Below, one piece after another: positions 23,546 through 32,076 of a DNA stretch of 64,000 nt. Made by a program: the position numbers and the translations under genes. Each line of letters starts with the position of its first letter. Position 1 is the first letter of the stretch. The stretch covers positions 3,395 to 67,394 of the forward strand of contig CAZILU010000002.1 in assembly GCA_964540165.1 (NCBI GenBank), given 5' to 3'. The notes below the pieces were generated by a model. That model did no database searches. It was not told the DNA's origin and saw only the letters and a program-made list of their open reading frames with translations. The stretch is from Mariniphaga sp964540165 (lineage in GTDB: Bacteria; Bacteroidota; Bacteroidia; Bacteroidales; Prolixibacteraceae).

Positions 23546-24787
23546 TTACCTTTTAACCATCACCAGCTTGGCGGTTTCCAGGGCTCCGTTTACACTCAGC
23601 CGGCAGAGGTAGTTCCCGGCCGGCAGGCTGGTGGCATCGAACGGTGCCTGGTGTAGGCCTTCCTGTTGCCAGTGGCTGTCGGCGATATTTTTTATCAACC
23701 GTCCGTCGGAGGCGTAAATCAGCAGGGTGACTTCTCCCGCCCGGAGCAGCTCGTAGCTGATGGTTGTCGTGGTGTGAAACGGATTGGGAGCGTTGCGGAG
23801 CCGCAGTATCCCTTTGCTGCGATCCGTCCGGTCATCGAGCGATAAGGTACCGCCCGGCCGGTAGGTGAGTGTTTTGGTGACACCCTGCCATTTCGCATTG
23901 CCCGGAGCCGTCCGGTCGATGCAGTCGAGCTCCAGCCGAAGGTCGTTGGCACCAAACCAGGCATGAAGATAGGCTGTAGGCTGACTGGCGGTGGTTCCTG
24001 CCGAGGTGGGCTGGTTCACCAGGTGCAGATCCTGATCTTTCCGAAGATCCCAGCGGTGGGAGTGACCGAACAGGTAGGCTTTCACCTGCCTGTGGGCATG
24101 GCAGATCTCCAGGAACGGCTCATAATCGCGAAGCCCCCGGATCGTTCCATCCTGGATATTCGGCCAGGGGTAGTGGTGACCCAGGAGGATGACCGGCTTA
24201 TCGGTGACGTCATTCAGCTTCTCATTCAGCCATTCCCGCTGTATGGTTCCCAAAACCCCGGTGGTTTTATTGACACTCTCCAGGGTGTCTAACAGAAAGA
24301 GATAGCAATTGGGGGTCTCTACAATACCAACTTGTTGGCCGTTGACTCCGGATTTTTCCAGTCTCAGCTCGGGGAAAGCAGCATAAAAGGTGTCGCGGCG
24401 ATCGTGATTTCCCAGGGTGATGTAAACCGGAATGGCTGCCTCGGAGAGCGGAGCCAGGATCGTTTTCAGATTGGCATACTCCAGCGGGTTCCCATCGCGG
24501 TTGGCAGCATCACCGTTGATGATGACACCGGCGGGCAGGCGATCGCTGTTGGTCATGATCCGCTGTACGATCAGCAGCAGGTTGTCGGCTACGTTCTCTC
24601 CCTCCCGGGTGTAACTGAGGCTCTGATCGATGTGGGTGTCGGCAATCAGCACGAAATAGTCAGGATCAACGGGCGTACCCATATCGTCTGAACGCGCACT
24701 TCCAAATCCAAAAAGGCACCCCGAAGTCGCTAATAAAGAGGTTGTCAGAAACTTGCGCCGGCTGACCGGTGGAATATGAAGAGGCAT
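23546..24787 (-). CDS. Secreted metallophosphoesterase with T9SS sorting domain
   Basis: The 413-residue protein begins with a twin-arginine-like signal ('SRRKFLTTSLLATSG'). It then shows calcineurin-like phosphoesterase motifs: 'FVLIADTHIDQ' (Asp-x-His), 'GVIINGDAANRDG' (Gly-Asp), 'ITLGNHDRRD' (GNHD), 'ILLGHHYPW' and 'YLFGHSHRWD' (GHxH). The last ~85 residues ('NAPNPFHTTTTISYELLRAGEV' to 'KLVMVKR') are a type A T9SS C-terminal domain, which directs export across the outer membrane. The substrate is unknown; nucleotides, phosphodiesters or a phospholipid head group are possible. It is convergent with uxuA (8 bp between stops) and divergent from the lyase-like gene at 25032. Confidence 0.88.
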   Translation of the reverse strand: MPLHIPPVSRRKFLTTSLLATSGCLFGFGSARSDDMGTPVDPDYFVLIADTHIDQSLSYTREGENVADNLLLIVQRIMTNSDRLPAGVIINGDAANRDGNPLEYANLKTILAPLSEAAIPVYITLGNHDRRDTFYAAFPELRLEKSGVNGQQVGIVETPNCYLFLLDTLESVNKTTGVLGTIQREWLNEKLNDVTDKPVILLGHHYPWPNIQDGTIRGLRDYEPFLEICHAHRQVKAYLFGHSHRWDLRKDQDLHLVNQPTSAGTTASQPTAYLHAWFGANDLRLELDCIDRTAPGNAKWQGVTKTLTYRPGGTLSLDDRTDRSKGILRLRNAPNPFHTTTTISYELLRAGEVTLLIYASDGRLIKNIADSHWQQEGLHQAPFDATSLPAGNYLCRLSVNGALETAKLVMVKR

Positions 24788-24891
24788 TTCGTCTGTTTAA
24801 CGTGAATACATGGCTGGTAAAAGCGCAATTTAGGAAATTTTCAGGTAATATGGAAGTGGATCCGGTTTTGGGCACTTTTTTACCGGGATAC

Positions 24892-24921
24892 TTGTGCCGG
24901 AAGGGATTTTTTCTACTTTTG
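24892..24921 (+). promoter_or_regulatory. Bacteroidota-type promoter for the heparinase-fold gene
   Basis: TTG at 24892-24894, a 19-bp spacer and TACTTTTG at 24914-24921 fit the TTG/TAnnTTTG consensus of the primary sigma factor of Bacteroidota. The predicted transcript start (near 24928) leaves a leader of about 100 nt before the ATG at 25032. Confidence 0.6.
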
Positions 24922-25031
24922 AAGCAGCTTCTGTGATCATAGAAAAATTTGTGAGTTCCACCGGGCTGATATAGAATTTATAAACCTAATGTATTTTATT
25001 AAGAATAATTAATCCGAACAAAATAGTCATC

Positions 25032-27635
25032 ATGAAAAAGTTAGCCTTTGCAACGATACTGCTGCTCTTCTCTTTTCAGTTTATGCATGCCGGGAATGGT
25101 TATCCCCGGCTGCTGGTGACAAACGATGATAAGGAGGCTGTTCTTCAGAAAATTGAGAAGCACCCCTGGGCTGAAACGATCTACCGGGAGATGTTCGAAC
25201 GGGTTGATCCTTATGTTCGCCGGCATGCCGATGATCCGGAGTGGATTCTAAGCCGTTACCTGATGAACCGCGTCGAGGGGAAAAGATACACGCATGCTTA
25301 CGACAATGGCGATGGCCACTATCTGGTCAGTTACTCCGGCGATGCCCCGGTACCGACGGTCCGGGTGTCGTCGCATAAAAGGAGCCCTCTCACCGCCAGT
25401 GGCGCCGGTTATCGCTGTCCATCGCTCGAAGAGGTGATTCCCTACGATACGGCACGCTATATCTGGGCGTTGAATCCCGAAACCAATGAGAAGGACTACA
25501 TCGATCCGCAAAGTTTTATCTCTGACATTAACGGACGCATCAACCAGCTGGCCCTTCAGGCAGCCGTCATCTACTGGCTGCATGGCGATGAGAAGTACGC
25601 CCGGTTTGCGGCCGATATCCTCGATCAGTGGGCCCATGGCGCCTCATACCAGGAGCCGATCGTGGGGGCTTGCCGTACCGGCTTTCTGGACATCCAGACG
25701 CTGGGCGACAACAGCTACCAAAGCCTGATCCTGGCCTACGATTTTGTTCGGCCTTTTCTGGAGAAGGAGGGGTACGTACTGAGTTACTATCAGAATGTCT
25801 TTGAGAAATTTGCCTCTACACTCACCTTTCGTGGTTTCTGGAACAACAACTGGTATGCGGCGGTCACTTCCACGCTGGTCTATGCGGCTCTGAGCCTCGA
25901 TGATCAGGAGAAACGCGATTACTACCTGCAGTTTGTGATTAACCGGGATACTATCAACGGGTCGTGCGGCCATCTGAGCCTGGCCACTACGGTTGATCAC
26001 CATCTCACGCACGACGGACACTGGCGGGAGCCGGGAGGGTATCATAACTTCCCCGTGTCGAACCTGGTAAAAGCCACGTTGGCGCTGGAGAAGAACGGAT
26101 ACAACATATACAATCGTTTTCCGGAGCTTTTCCAGGCTACCTATGCACTCATCAAGTACTCGTTTCCCAATCTGACGGTTTCGGCATTCGGCGATACCGG
26201 AAGGGCATCGCAGGATGCGGAGTCGCTGGAGATGGGGCTGGTGATTGCTGCGGCGAACGACCGTCCGGAGCTTCCGGAGATGATGTCGGCGATGCATGTG
26301 TTGATGGAGAACGGCCGGTACAACCGCAGCCGCTCGGGACTCTTCGGAATGCTGACCTTCCTGCCCGATTTTCCGGCCACAGAGCGGGTTACCTATCAAT
26401 GGCCCCGGACCGGCTACTTAGATTTCGCCAGGCTCTACCTGCAGCGAAACGGGATGGACCGGCAAACCGGACTGATGGTTGCTGTGCAGGGTGCTTCTTA
26501 CAATCATAACCACTGCAACGGAATGGCGATGGAGCTGTACGGCTGCGGAGAGGTCGTGGGGATCGATGCCGGTACCGGACCCAACTATGAGCATCCGCTG
26601 CATCAGAACTATTACAGCCAGTGGGCCGCCCACAACACCGTCGTGGCTGCCGGCGCCTCCGGCTCGGTTCCCTTCAGCGGAGGCGCCGGAAGGAAGAACA
26701 TCGGCGCTGTTGAGCTGGCCGCTATGGAGCCTATGCCCGACCGGGAGGCGCTGTCGCCCTGGTACTCTTTTTCCGATACCCGGTACTTAGATCCCTCCAC
26801 CAACACCAACCAGCTGCGAACACTGGCCATCATCCGAACTTCCGATACCACAGGCTACTACATCGATATCTACCGCTCCGACAACCCCGTGTCAAACGAC
26901 TATGTGTACCATAACATAGGCGATGACTTTGCATTTTACGATGCCGGGGGCGAAATGATCCCGATGAAGCCGGCCGCTTATCCGCTTACCGGAGAGGATC
27001 ACCCCGGATTCCGTTTCTTCTCCGATGTGGAGAAGCTGGATAACCACAACGAAAGCCTTCAGGGATTGTTTACGATAAAAGGTTCTGACAGTGAAAAGTA
27101 TGTGCAGACATTGATCCCGGGATCTTCAGAAAGAACCTATTATAAGGCGAACTCACTGCCTGCAAAAACGGCCGGTCGCCGCTACAGCCGCAGGCCCTTG
27201 CCACTCTTTACCATTCGGGCCGAACAAGAGGCCTGGAGTCAGCCATTCATCGTTCTTTATGAACCGTATGCCGCCGAACAGGGAAGCAGTGTGGTATCGG
27301 TCGAAAAAGTGGAGGGTCTGTGCAACGATAAAAATACCGCGCTGCGTGTGGTTAATCGCGATGGTTCACAGCAGATCATCCTTCAGGGAAACAGCTGTGA
27401 AACGACCATCCAAAATGAAAAAATCCGTTTTTCCGGGCACTTCGGCGTTATTGACCTGGATCGGGAGGGGAAACCGGAACGTCTCTACCTTGGGGAGGGG
27501 AAGGTGATTGCCTACGAGGGGCTGTCTGTTACGGCAACCGATGACATGAGCTCTGCCAGTGTGGATATCCTGGGCGATCATACGTATAGCGTTTCCGGCA
27601 ACCACCGGGTAATCATTGATTTTGCAACGAAATAG
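25032..27635 (+). CDS. Heparinase II/III-fold protein, probable polysaccharide lyase
   Basis: The 867-residue protein has a signal peptide (residues 1-20, ending 'FMHAG'). An (alpha/alpha) toroid follows ('YPRLLVTNDDKEAVLQKIEKHPWA', 'LQAAVIYWLHGDEKYARFAADIL', 'GFWNNNWYAAVTS', 'HDGHWREPGGYHNFPV' with likely catalytic His/Tyr). The C-terminal half is a heparinase II/III beta-sandwich with 'GASYNHNHCNGMAMELYG' and 'QWAAHNTVVAAG'. The order matches PL enzymes of the heparinase II/alginate lyase superfamily; the exact family (PL21, PL37 or a neighbour) I cannot fix. It has its own promoter and is not part of either AraC-divergent operon. Together with the 2330-4918 lyase it gives the locus two members of this fold. 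Confidence 0.82.
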   Translation: MKKLAFATILLLFSFQFMHAGNGYPRLLVTNDDKEAVLQKIEKHPWAETIYREMFERVDPYVRRHADDPEWILSRYLMNRVEGKRYTHAYDNGDGHYLVSYSGDAPVPTVRVSSHKRSPLTASGAGYRCPSLEEVIPYDTARYIWALNPETNEKDYIDPQSFISDINGRINQLALQAAVIYWLHGDEKYARFAADILDQWAHGASYQEPIVGACRTGFLDIQTLGDNSYQSLILAYDFVRPFLEKEGYVLSYYQNVFEKFASTLTFRGFWNNNWYAAVTSTLVYAALSLDDQEKRDYYLQFVINRDTINGSCGHLSLATTVDHHLTHDGHWREPGGYHNFPVSNLVKATLALEKNGYNIYNRFPELFQATYALIKYSFPNLTVSAFGDTGRASQDAESLEMGLVIAAANDRPELPEMMSAMHVLMENGRYNRSRSGLFGMLTFLPDFPATERVTYQWPRTGYLDFARLYLQRNGMDRQTGLMVAVQGASYNHNHCNGMAMELYGCGEVVGIDAGTGPNYEHPLHQNYYSQWAAHNTVVAAGASGSVPFSGGAGRKNIGAVELAAMEPMPDREALSPWYSFSDTRYLDPSTNTNQLRTLAIIRTSDTTGYYIDIYRSDNPVSNDYVYHNIGDDFAFYDAGGEMIPMKPAAYPLTGEDHPGFRFFSDVEKLDNHNESLQGLFTIKGSDSEKYVQTLIPGSSERTYYKANSLPAKTAGRRYSRRPLPLFTIRAEQEAWSQPFIVLYEPYAAEQGSSVVSVEKVEGLCNDKNTALRVVNRDGSQQIILQGNSCETTIQNEKIRFSGHFGVIDLDREGKPERLYLGEGKVIAYEGLSVTATDDMSSASVDILGDHTYSVSGNHRVIIDFATK

Positions 27636-27737
27636 CTTCTGCCGGGTTACCGGTTCCGGAGTGTTCAGAGGGCCGGCCTTCGGTGGCAATACGGCCGGTC
27701 CGTTTCAGAATAGACGAATCATTATGCTATAACAGAC

Positions 27738-28649
27738 TTATGAAAAATGCTTTACCGAAAGATGGTTCGTTCGTTTGGTGCCCGGTGTGTGGAAGTGACG
27801 GAAATAGTCCGTGGGTGTTAATCCGGTGTATTTTTTAAAGGCCCGGTTGAAATTTGATATGTTGTTAAATCCACATTCAAAACAGATTTGCGATACATTC
27901 AGCTGTCCCTCTAAGATCAATTTGCAGGCATAACTGATCCGCATATCGTTCAGGTAAGCGGATAATGTTTTGCCGGTTTTTTCCCTGAAATAGCGACAAA
28001 AAGCCGAGGGGTGGAGGTGAGCAATCTCCGATACCGTCTCCAGGTCAATCCGCCGTTGGTAGTTGGTGGTCAAATAGTGCAGAACCTTTGTCAACCGAAC
28101 ATCGGCTAAGTGCTCCTGGTTTTTCTGATAGAGCTCACCGGCTAACAGCCGGTACTGATCTGTCTGTGCCAGTTCGTGCAGAAGCTGCAGCAGCCTGACA
28201 ATCCGTTCAAAACCGGAGCTTTTTGCCATTCGTATGATTTGGTTATGCACCTTCCGGGCAAAGGGCTTAAAAAAACGAATGCCCTGGGATGATCGTAGAA
28301 ATAACTCTTGAAGTATATGAAATTCAGGATATTGGAAAAGAGAGTCGTTGAAAAGATCGCCCGGAAACTGAATGACGATATAGTGCATTTTTCCGAAAGC
28401 ACTATTGGTATGGTATTTTGGATCACTGCGCCAGAAGTGGGGCAGATTGCTCCCCATCATCGTCAGGTCGCCGGGACCAAATGCCTCAATATGATCGGCA
28501 ACAAAGCTGTTACCACTCCCTTCCATAATGTAGAGAATCTCAATCTCCCGGTGGAAATGCCAGGGGTAGGTGAAAAAGGGCATCTTGCGCCATTTTACCT
28601 TTACCGCGGTATGCAATGGAAAATCGATCTGCTCCTGCATCACTTTCAT
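27738..28649 (-). CDS. AraC-family transcriptional regulator with cupin sensor domain
   Basis: The 303-residue protein has the same plan as the regulator at 12669: cupin sensor ('TYPWHFHREIEILYIMEGSGNSFVAD', 'GPGDLTMMGSNLPHFWRSD') and C-terminal double HTH ('IDLETVSEIAHLHPSAFCRYFREKTG', 'NVSQICFECGFNNISNFNRAFKKYTG'). The two are clearly paralogues. It is divergent from the URO-D/DUF6807/oxidoreductase operon, and the intergenic space contains two TATTGCAAA repeats spaced by 21 bp. It therefore probably activates that operon in response to a sugar-derived ligand (inference). Confidence 0.9.
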   Translation of the reverse strand: MKVMQEQIDFPLHTAVKVKWRKMPFFTYPWHFHREIEILYIMEGSGNSFVADHIEAFGPGDLTMMGSNLPHFWRSDPKYHTNSAFGKMHYIVIQFPGDLFNDSLFQYPEFHILQELFLRSSQGIRFFKPFARKVHNQIIRMAKSSGFERIVRLLQLLHELAQTDQYRLLAGELYQKNQEHLADVRLTKVLHYLTTNYQRRIDLETVSEIAHLHPSAFCRYFREKTGKTLSAYLNDMRISYACKLILEGQLNVSQICFECGFNNISNFNRAFKKYTGLTPTDYFRHFHTPGTKRTNHLSVKHFS

Positions 28650-28730
28650 TGGAATCTCCTCTCAATTTTTTCTAACGTAGTTATCCCTTTTTTTTGTAAA
28701 GATTATAAAATAATTTATTTTCCTGTGTAA

Positions 28731-28772
28731 TATTGCAAAGTTTCTACCATGTATTGCAAAAATAGTATTGAG
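28731..28772. promoter_or_regulatory. Direct repeats at 21-bp spacing, candidate AraC operator
   Basis: TATTGCAAA occurs at 28731-28739 and 28752-28760, exactly 21 bp apart. The repeats sit between the araC-type gene (start 28649) and the URO-D gene (start 28822), directly upstream of a recognisable -33/-7 promoter. The geometry copies that at 13559-13600, although the repeated word differs, as expected for paralogous regulators with separate specificity. Confidence 0.6.
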
Positions 28773-28799
28773 TTGAATTGGCCGGATTTTATAATTTTG
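28768..28799 (+). promoter_or_regulatory. Promoter of the URO-D/DUF6807 operon
   Basis: TAATTTTG at 28792-28799 is an exact TAnnTTTG -7 element. Two TTG trinucleotides lie upstream: 28768 (21-bp spacer) or 28773 (16-bp spacer). Transcription would start near 28806, about 16 nt before the ATG at 28822. The AraC-type direct repeats end 8 bp before the first TTG, a position suited to activation. Confidence 0.6.
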
Positions 28800-28821
28800 A
28801 AATTCTAAAAACAATAAATTA

Positions 28822-29856
28822 ATGACAGGGAATCAGTGGCAAAATCTTTTGGACACCGTGCGCGGCAAGAGACCTGAACAGCCGGTTACAGGCTTTATTA
28901 TTGACAGTCCATGGCTGCCCGGCTGGGCCGGAGTGACCACGCTCCAATACTTCGCATCGGAGGAGATCTGGTTTCAGACCAACCGGAAGGCTGTTGAGGT
29001 CTTTCCCGACATCACCTTTCTGCCGGGATTCTGGTCGGAGTTTGGCATGTGTTCCGAGCCGTCGGCTTTTGGCGCCCGGATGATCTGGAGCGAATACAAT
29101 CTGCCGCATGCCGAGCGAATTATGACCGACATATCGGAAGCAGCCTCCCTGAAGATTCCCAATCCCAAGACGGATGGGTTGCTGCCATTCATTGTTCAGC
29201 GATTAGCCAATTACCGGCAGCCGATGGAGTCGATGGGTCATGAGATAAAATTTGCCGTTGCCCGCGGGCCGCTCAATATTGCCTCATTTCTTCTGGGAAC
29301 GACGGAGCTTATGATGGGTTTTATGATGGATCCCGAAATGAGCCATAAGCTGCTGGAGACCATTACCCGTTTTTCGATCGACTGGCTGCAGTGGCAAAAG
29401 GAGATGTTTCCCTCCATTGAGGGGATTCTGGTGTTAGACGATATCGTGGGTTTTGTGGGGGATGAAGAGTGCCGGGCCTACGCAGTTCCATACATCAAAC
29501 GGATCTTTCAGGCCTTCGACTCTCAGCTGAACTTTTTTCATAACGATGCACCCGGGCTGATATCATCGCCCTATCTGAAAGAGATGGGAGTGGATCTGTT
29601 TAACTTTAGTTTTGAACACTCCATGAAGGAGATCCGTGCCCTGGCAGGGCCGGAGGTTGCCCTCATCGGGAACCTGCCTCCACGTGATGTGCTGGCAGCG
29701 GCTACGCCTCAGGAAGTAAGGGAGGAGACCCGGCGGATGGTAACGGAGTTTGGTGATAAGAACCGGGTTATATGGTCGTGCGGCGGGGGAATGCCCCCCG
29801 GTGTTACTACCGAGAATATCCGGGCTTTTAAAGAGACCATCGACGAGATCTGTTGA
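28822..29856 (+). CDS. Uroporphyrinogen decarboxylase (URO-D) family protein
   Basis: The 344-residue product has the URO-D superfamily barrel: 'WQNLLDTVRGKRPEQPVTGF', 'FAVARGPLNIASFLLGTTELMMGFMMDP', 'GILVLDDIVGFVGDEECRAYAVPYIKRIFQAF' and C-terminal 'VIWSCGGGMPPGVTTENIRAF'. It lacks the HemE PVWxMRQAGR signature. At the position where the paralogue at 16513 has His-x-Cys it has 'FHNDAPG', so the metal site, if any, differs. The two paralogues probably act on different substrates. It is the first gene of the AraC2-controlled series and is followed 38 bp on by a DUF6807 gene. A methyl-transfer or decarboxylation role in sugar breakdown is only inference. Confidence 0.78.
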   Translation: MTGNQWQNLLDTVRGKRPEQPVTGFIIDSPWLPGWAGVTTLQYFASEEIWFQTNRKAVEVFPDITFLPGFWSEFGMCSEPSAFGARMIWSEYNLPHAERIMTDISEAASLKIPNPKTDGLLPFIVQRLANYRQPMESMGHEIKFAVARGPLNIASFLLGTTELMMGFMMDPEMSHKLLETITRFSIDWLQWQKEMFPSIEGILVLDDIVGFVGDEECRAYAVPYIKRIFQAFDSQLNFFHNDAPGLISSPYLKEMGVDLFNFSFEHSMKEIRALAGPEVALIGNLPPRDVLAAATPQEVREETRRMVTEFGDKNRVIWSCGGGMPPGVTTENIRAFKETIDEIC

Positions 29857-29894
29857 TACCTATTACTTTTAATAAACTATTTAAATGAGATATA

Positions 29895-31142
29895 ATGCAT
29901 AGAATTATTTTTATCCTGATGATTTTCTTTGTATTCCCCCTTTCGGGGAAGGAGATCCTGCGTTTCTCCTGTTTGGTTGATCAAAACAGGATCGATGCTC
30001 CGGTTTCAGTCAGCCTCGACGGGATCAACTACAATTCGGATGAGGGAGCGCTGGTTCTTTTCGAAGTGACCGGAGGCGGAGAGGTTCCTGTCCCAAGTCA
30101 ACTGGAGCCGGGGCACTCTGCGAAGCTCTGGTTTGTATTGCAGGGGACACAATCAGGGGAAACAAGAAGAGAATATGTACTGCGAATGCAGGAAAACCCG
30201 GAAGGTGATGCCTCCAAATCACGCCTCGGGATTAAGAAAGCCGCACAGTATCTTCAGCTTATTGATGGCGAACAACCCTTACTGAATTATCAGTTTGCCA
30301 CCGTCTATCCTCCGGAAAAAGTGAATCCGCTCTATCAGAAGTCAGGCTTCATACATCCGCTTTGGTCGCCGGGCGGAGAGGTGCTGACCCGCATTCAGCC
30401 ACCCGACCATTACCACCATTTTGGCATCTGGGGGCCCTGGACCAAAACACATATCGACGATCGTGAGGTGGACTTCTGGAACCTGGCAAGAGGTATGGGA
30501 ACGGTAGAATTTGGCGGATTTGTCTCTGAAACGGCTGGGCCTCTGTTTGCCGGATTTAAGGTCATTCAGCGACATGTTGATTTTGGAGCCAGGGGAAAAG
30601 ATCAGACCGCCATGAATGAACAGCTGGATGTACGGGCCTGGCAGGCCGATGAGAAGATCCGGATCATCGATTATACCACCACGCTGAATACTTCGCTGGA
30701 GAAGGGGATTCTGCTCGATGCCTACCGGTATGGCGGAGGTATCGGGTTCAGAGCGACGGAGAAGTGGCATAAGGATAACTGCTCGGTGCTCACCTCCGAG
30801 GGAAAAGCACGCGCGGAAGCCGATGGCTCTATGGCCCGGTGGTGCCTGGTAGAGGGCGAGTCGGATACCAAAGAGGGACGCTCCGGAATCCTCTTTCTCA
30901 GCCACCCGTCAAACCGTATGCACCCCGAACCCATGCGCGTATGGCCCCTCAATGCCGCCGGTGGCAGAGGTGACCTCTTCTTCGAATTCTGTCCGATTCG
31001 CCACGAAGCCTGGAAACTCATGCCCGGGAAAGAGTACACGTTAAAATACCGGATGATCGTATTTGATGGAAAGATGGATGCCGAAACGGCAGAAAAGCAC
31101 TGGAGAAGTTTTGCGAATGCGCCTCAGATGACCTGTAAGTAA
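29895..31142 (+). CDS. DUF6807 (PmoA-like) family exported protein
   Basis: The 415-residue product starts with a signal peptide (MHRIIFILMIFFVFPLSG). An N-terminal beta domain of about 100 residues is followed by the DUF6807 domain ('LLNYQFATVYPPE', 'FIHPLWSPGGEVLTRIQPPDHYHHFGIWGPWT', 'EVDFWNLARGMG', 'GRSGILFLSHPSN', 'GKEYTLKYRMIV'). The His cluster DHYHH and the FWN segment are conserved and may form a metal or substrate site. The family is frequent in polysaccharide and sugar-oxidation clusters of Bacteroidota and Planctomycetes, usually beside Gfo/Idh/MocA oxidoreductases, as here. No biochemical function is known to me. Despite the old 'PmoA' label there is no link to methane oxidation. 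Confidence 0.8.
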   Translation: MHRIIFILMIFFVFPLSGKEILRFSCLVDQNRIDAPVSVSLDGINYNSDEGALVLFEVTGGGEVPVPSQLEPGHSAKLWFVLQGTQSGETRREYVLRMQENPEGDASKSRLGIKKAAQYLQLIDGEQPLLNYQFATVYPPEKVNPLYQKSGFIHPLWSPGGEVLTRIQPPDHYHHFGIWGPWTKTHIDDREVDFWNLARGMGTVEFGGFVSETAGPLFAGFKVIQRHVDFGARGKDQTAMNEQLDVRAWQADEKIRIIDYTTTLNTSLEKGILLDAYRYGGGIGFRATEKWHKDNCSVLTSEGKARAEADGSMARWCLVEGESDTKEGRSGILFLSHPSNRMHPEPMRVWPLNAAGGRGDLFFEFCPIRHEAWKLMPGKEYTLKYRMIVFDGKMDAETAEKHWRSFANAPQMTCK

Positions 31143-31175
31143 AGAAACTCAATTTATAAATTAAATCTTTTTCGA

Positions 31176-32069
31176 ATGATAAAGTACATTTCAATCTTAA
31201 TTATTGCGCTTGGCAGCTTTGGAAACTTAACGGCCCAACCGAAAGTGACTGCCGAGCGGGTAGGTGACAAGATCAATTTTCTGGTGAATGGCAATCTGTT
31301 TACCAGTTATATCCTCTCTGAGCATGAGAAGTACCCCTTCTTTTTTCCTGTAAACGGACCCTCCAAAGCGTCGGTTACCTCATACCGCAATGCCAATTAT
31401 CCGCATCACAGCTCGCTTTTTTTCGGCTGTGATAAGGTTAATGGTGGTAACTACTGGCAGGAGGGATTGGAGCGGGGACGGATTATCCCGGTGCGGGCCG
31501 ATATTATTGAGTCGGGAGGAGCCCGGGCGGTTATCGCGAATGAGTGCATCTGGTCCAGGCCCGGAGCTGACTCCCCCGTCAGGGATAAGCGGATCATTAC
31601 GGTGTCTGTTCCTGCTCCCGACCGGTACCAGATCGATTTTGACATAGAGATGGAGATGTTGATGGATGTGACCATCGATAAAACCAACCATTCGCTCTTC
31701 AGCGGCCGGGTAGATCCCGATCTGGCTGTTACCAATGGCGGGACGATGATCAATGCGGAGGGCGAAACCGGAGAGAAGGAGACCTTCGGTAAACGATCGG
31801 CCTGGATGGATTACTACGGTCAACGAATGGGTAAAACCGAAGGATTAGCAATTCTGCAGCACCCTTCCAATGAGTGGTTTCCGGCACCATGGTTTACCCG
31901 CGATTATGGTTTTTTCTCCCCAACACCCATGTACTGGCCCGAAAATGAGAAGAATATCCAACTGAAAAAGGGCGATGTTCTGAAGTTACGCTACCGGGTT
32001 CTGGTCCATTCGGGTACGCATGCAGAGGCCAACATTGCCGGAGAATTTGAAAAATATAAATCAGAATAG
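31176..32069 (+). CDS. DUF6807 (PmoA-like) family exported protein, short form
   Basis: The 297-residue product has a signal peptide (residues 1-20, ending 'NLTAQ') and a single DUF6807 domain: 'PFFFPVNGPSKASVTSYRNANYPHHSSLFFGCDKVNGGNYW', 'FDIEMEMLMDVTIDKTNHSLFSGRV', 'GLAILQHPSNEWFPAPWFTRDYGFFSP', 'KGDVLKLRYRVLVHSG'. It lacks the extra N-terminal beta domain of the preceding paralogue. The HH motif and the aromatic 'GNYW' are retained. It begins 33 bp after the first DUF6807 gene and is followed 7 bp later by a Gfo/Idh/MocA gene, so the three are co-transcribed and may act on successive forms of one substrate. Confidence 0.8.
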   Translation: MIKYISILIIALGSFGNLTAQPKVTAERVGDKINFLVNGNLFTSYILSEHEKYPFFFPVNGPSKASVTSYRNANYPHHSSLFFGCDKVNGGNYWQEGLERGRIIPVRADIIESGGARAVIANECIWSRPGADSPVRDKRIITVSVPAPDRYQIDFDIEMEMLMDVTIDKTNHSLFSGRVDPDLAVTNGGTMINAEGETGEKETFGKRSAWMDYYGQRMGKTEGLAILQHPSNEWFPAPWFTRDYGFFSPTPMYWPENEKNIQLKKGDVLKLRYRVLVHSGTHAEANIAGEFEKYKSE

Positions 32070-32076
32070 AGTAATT

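Noticed and set aside
27636..27737. Hairpin GGGCCGGCC...GGCCGGTCC after the heparinase-fold gene as terminator
   Set aside because: Long imperfect loop and no T-run; not convincing as a rho-independent terminator.
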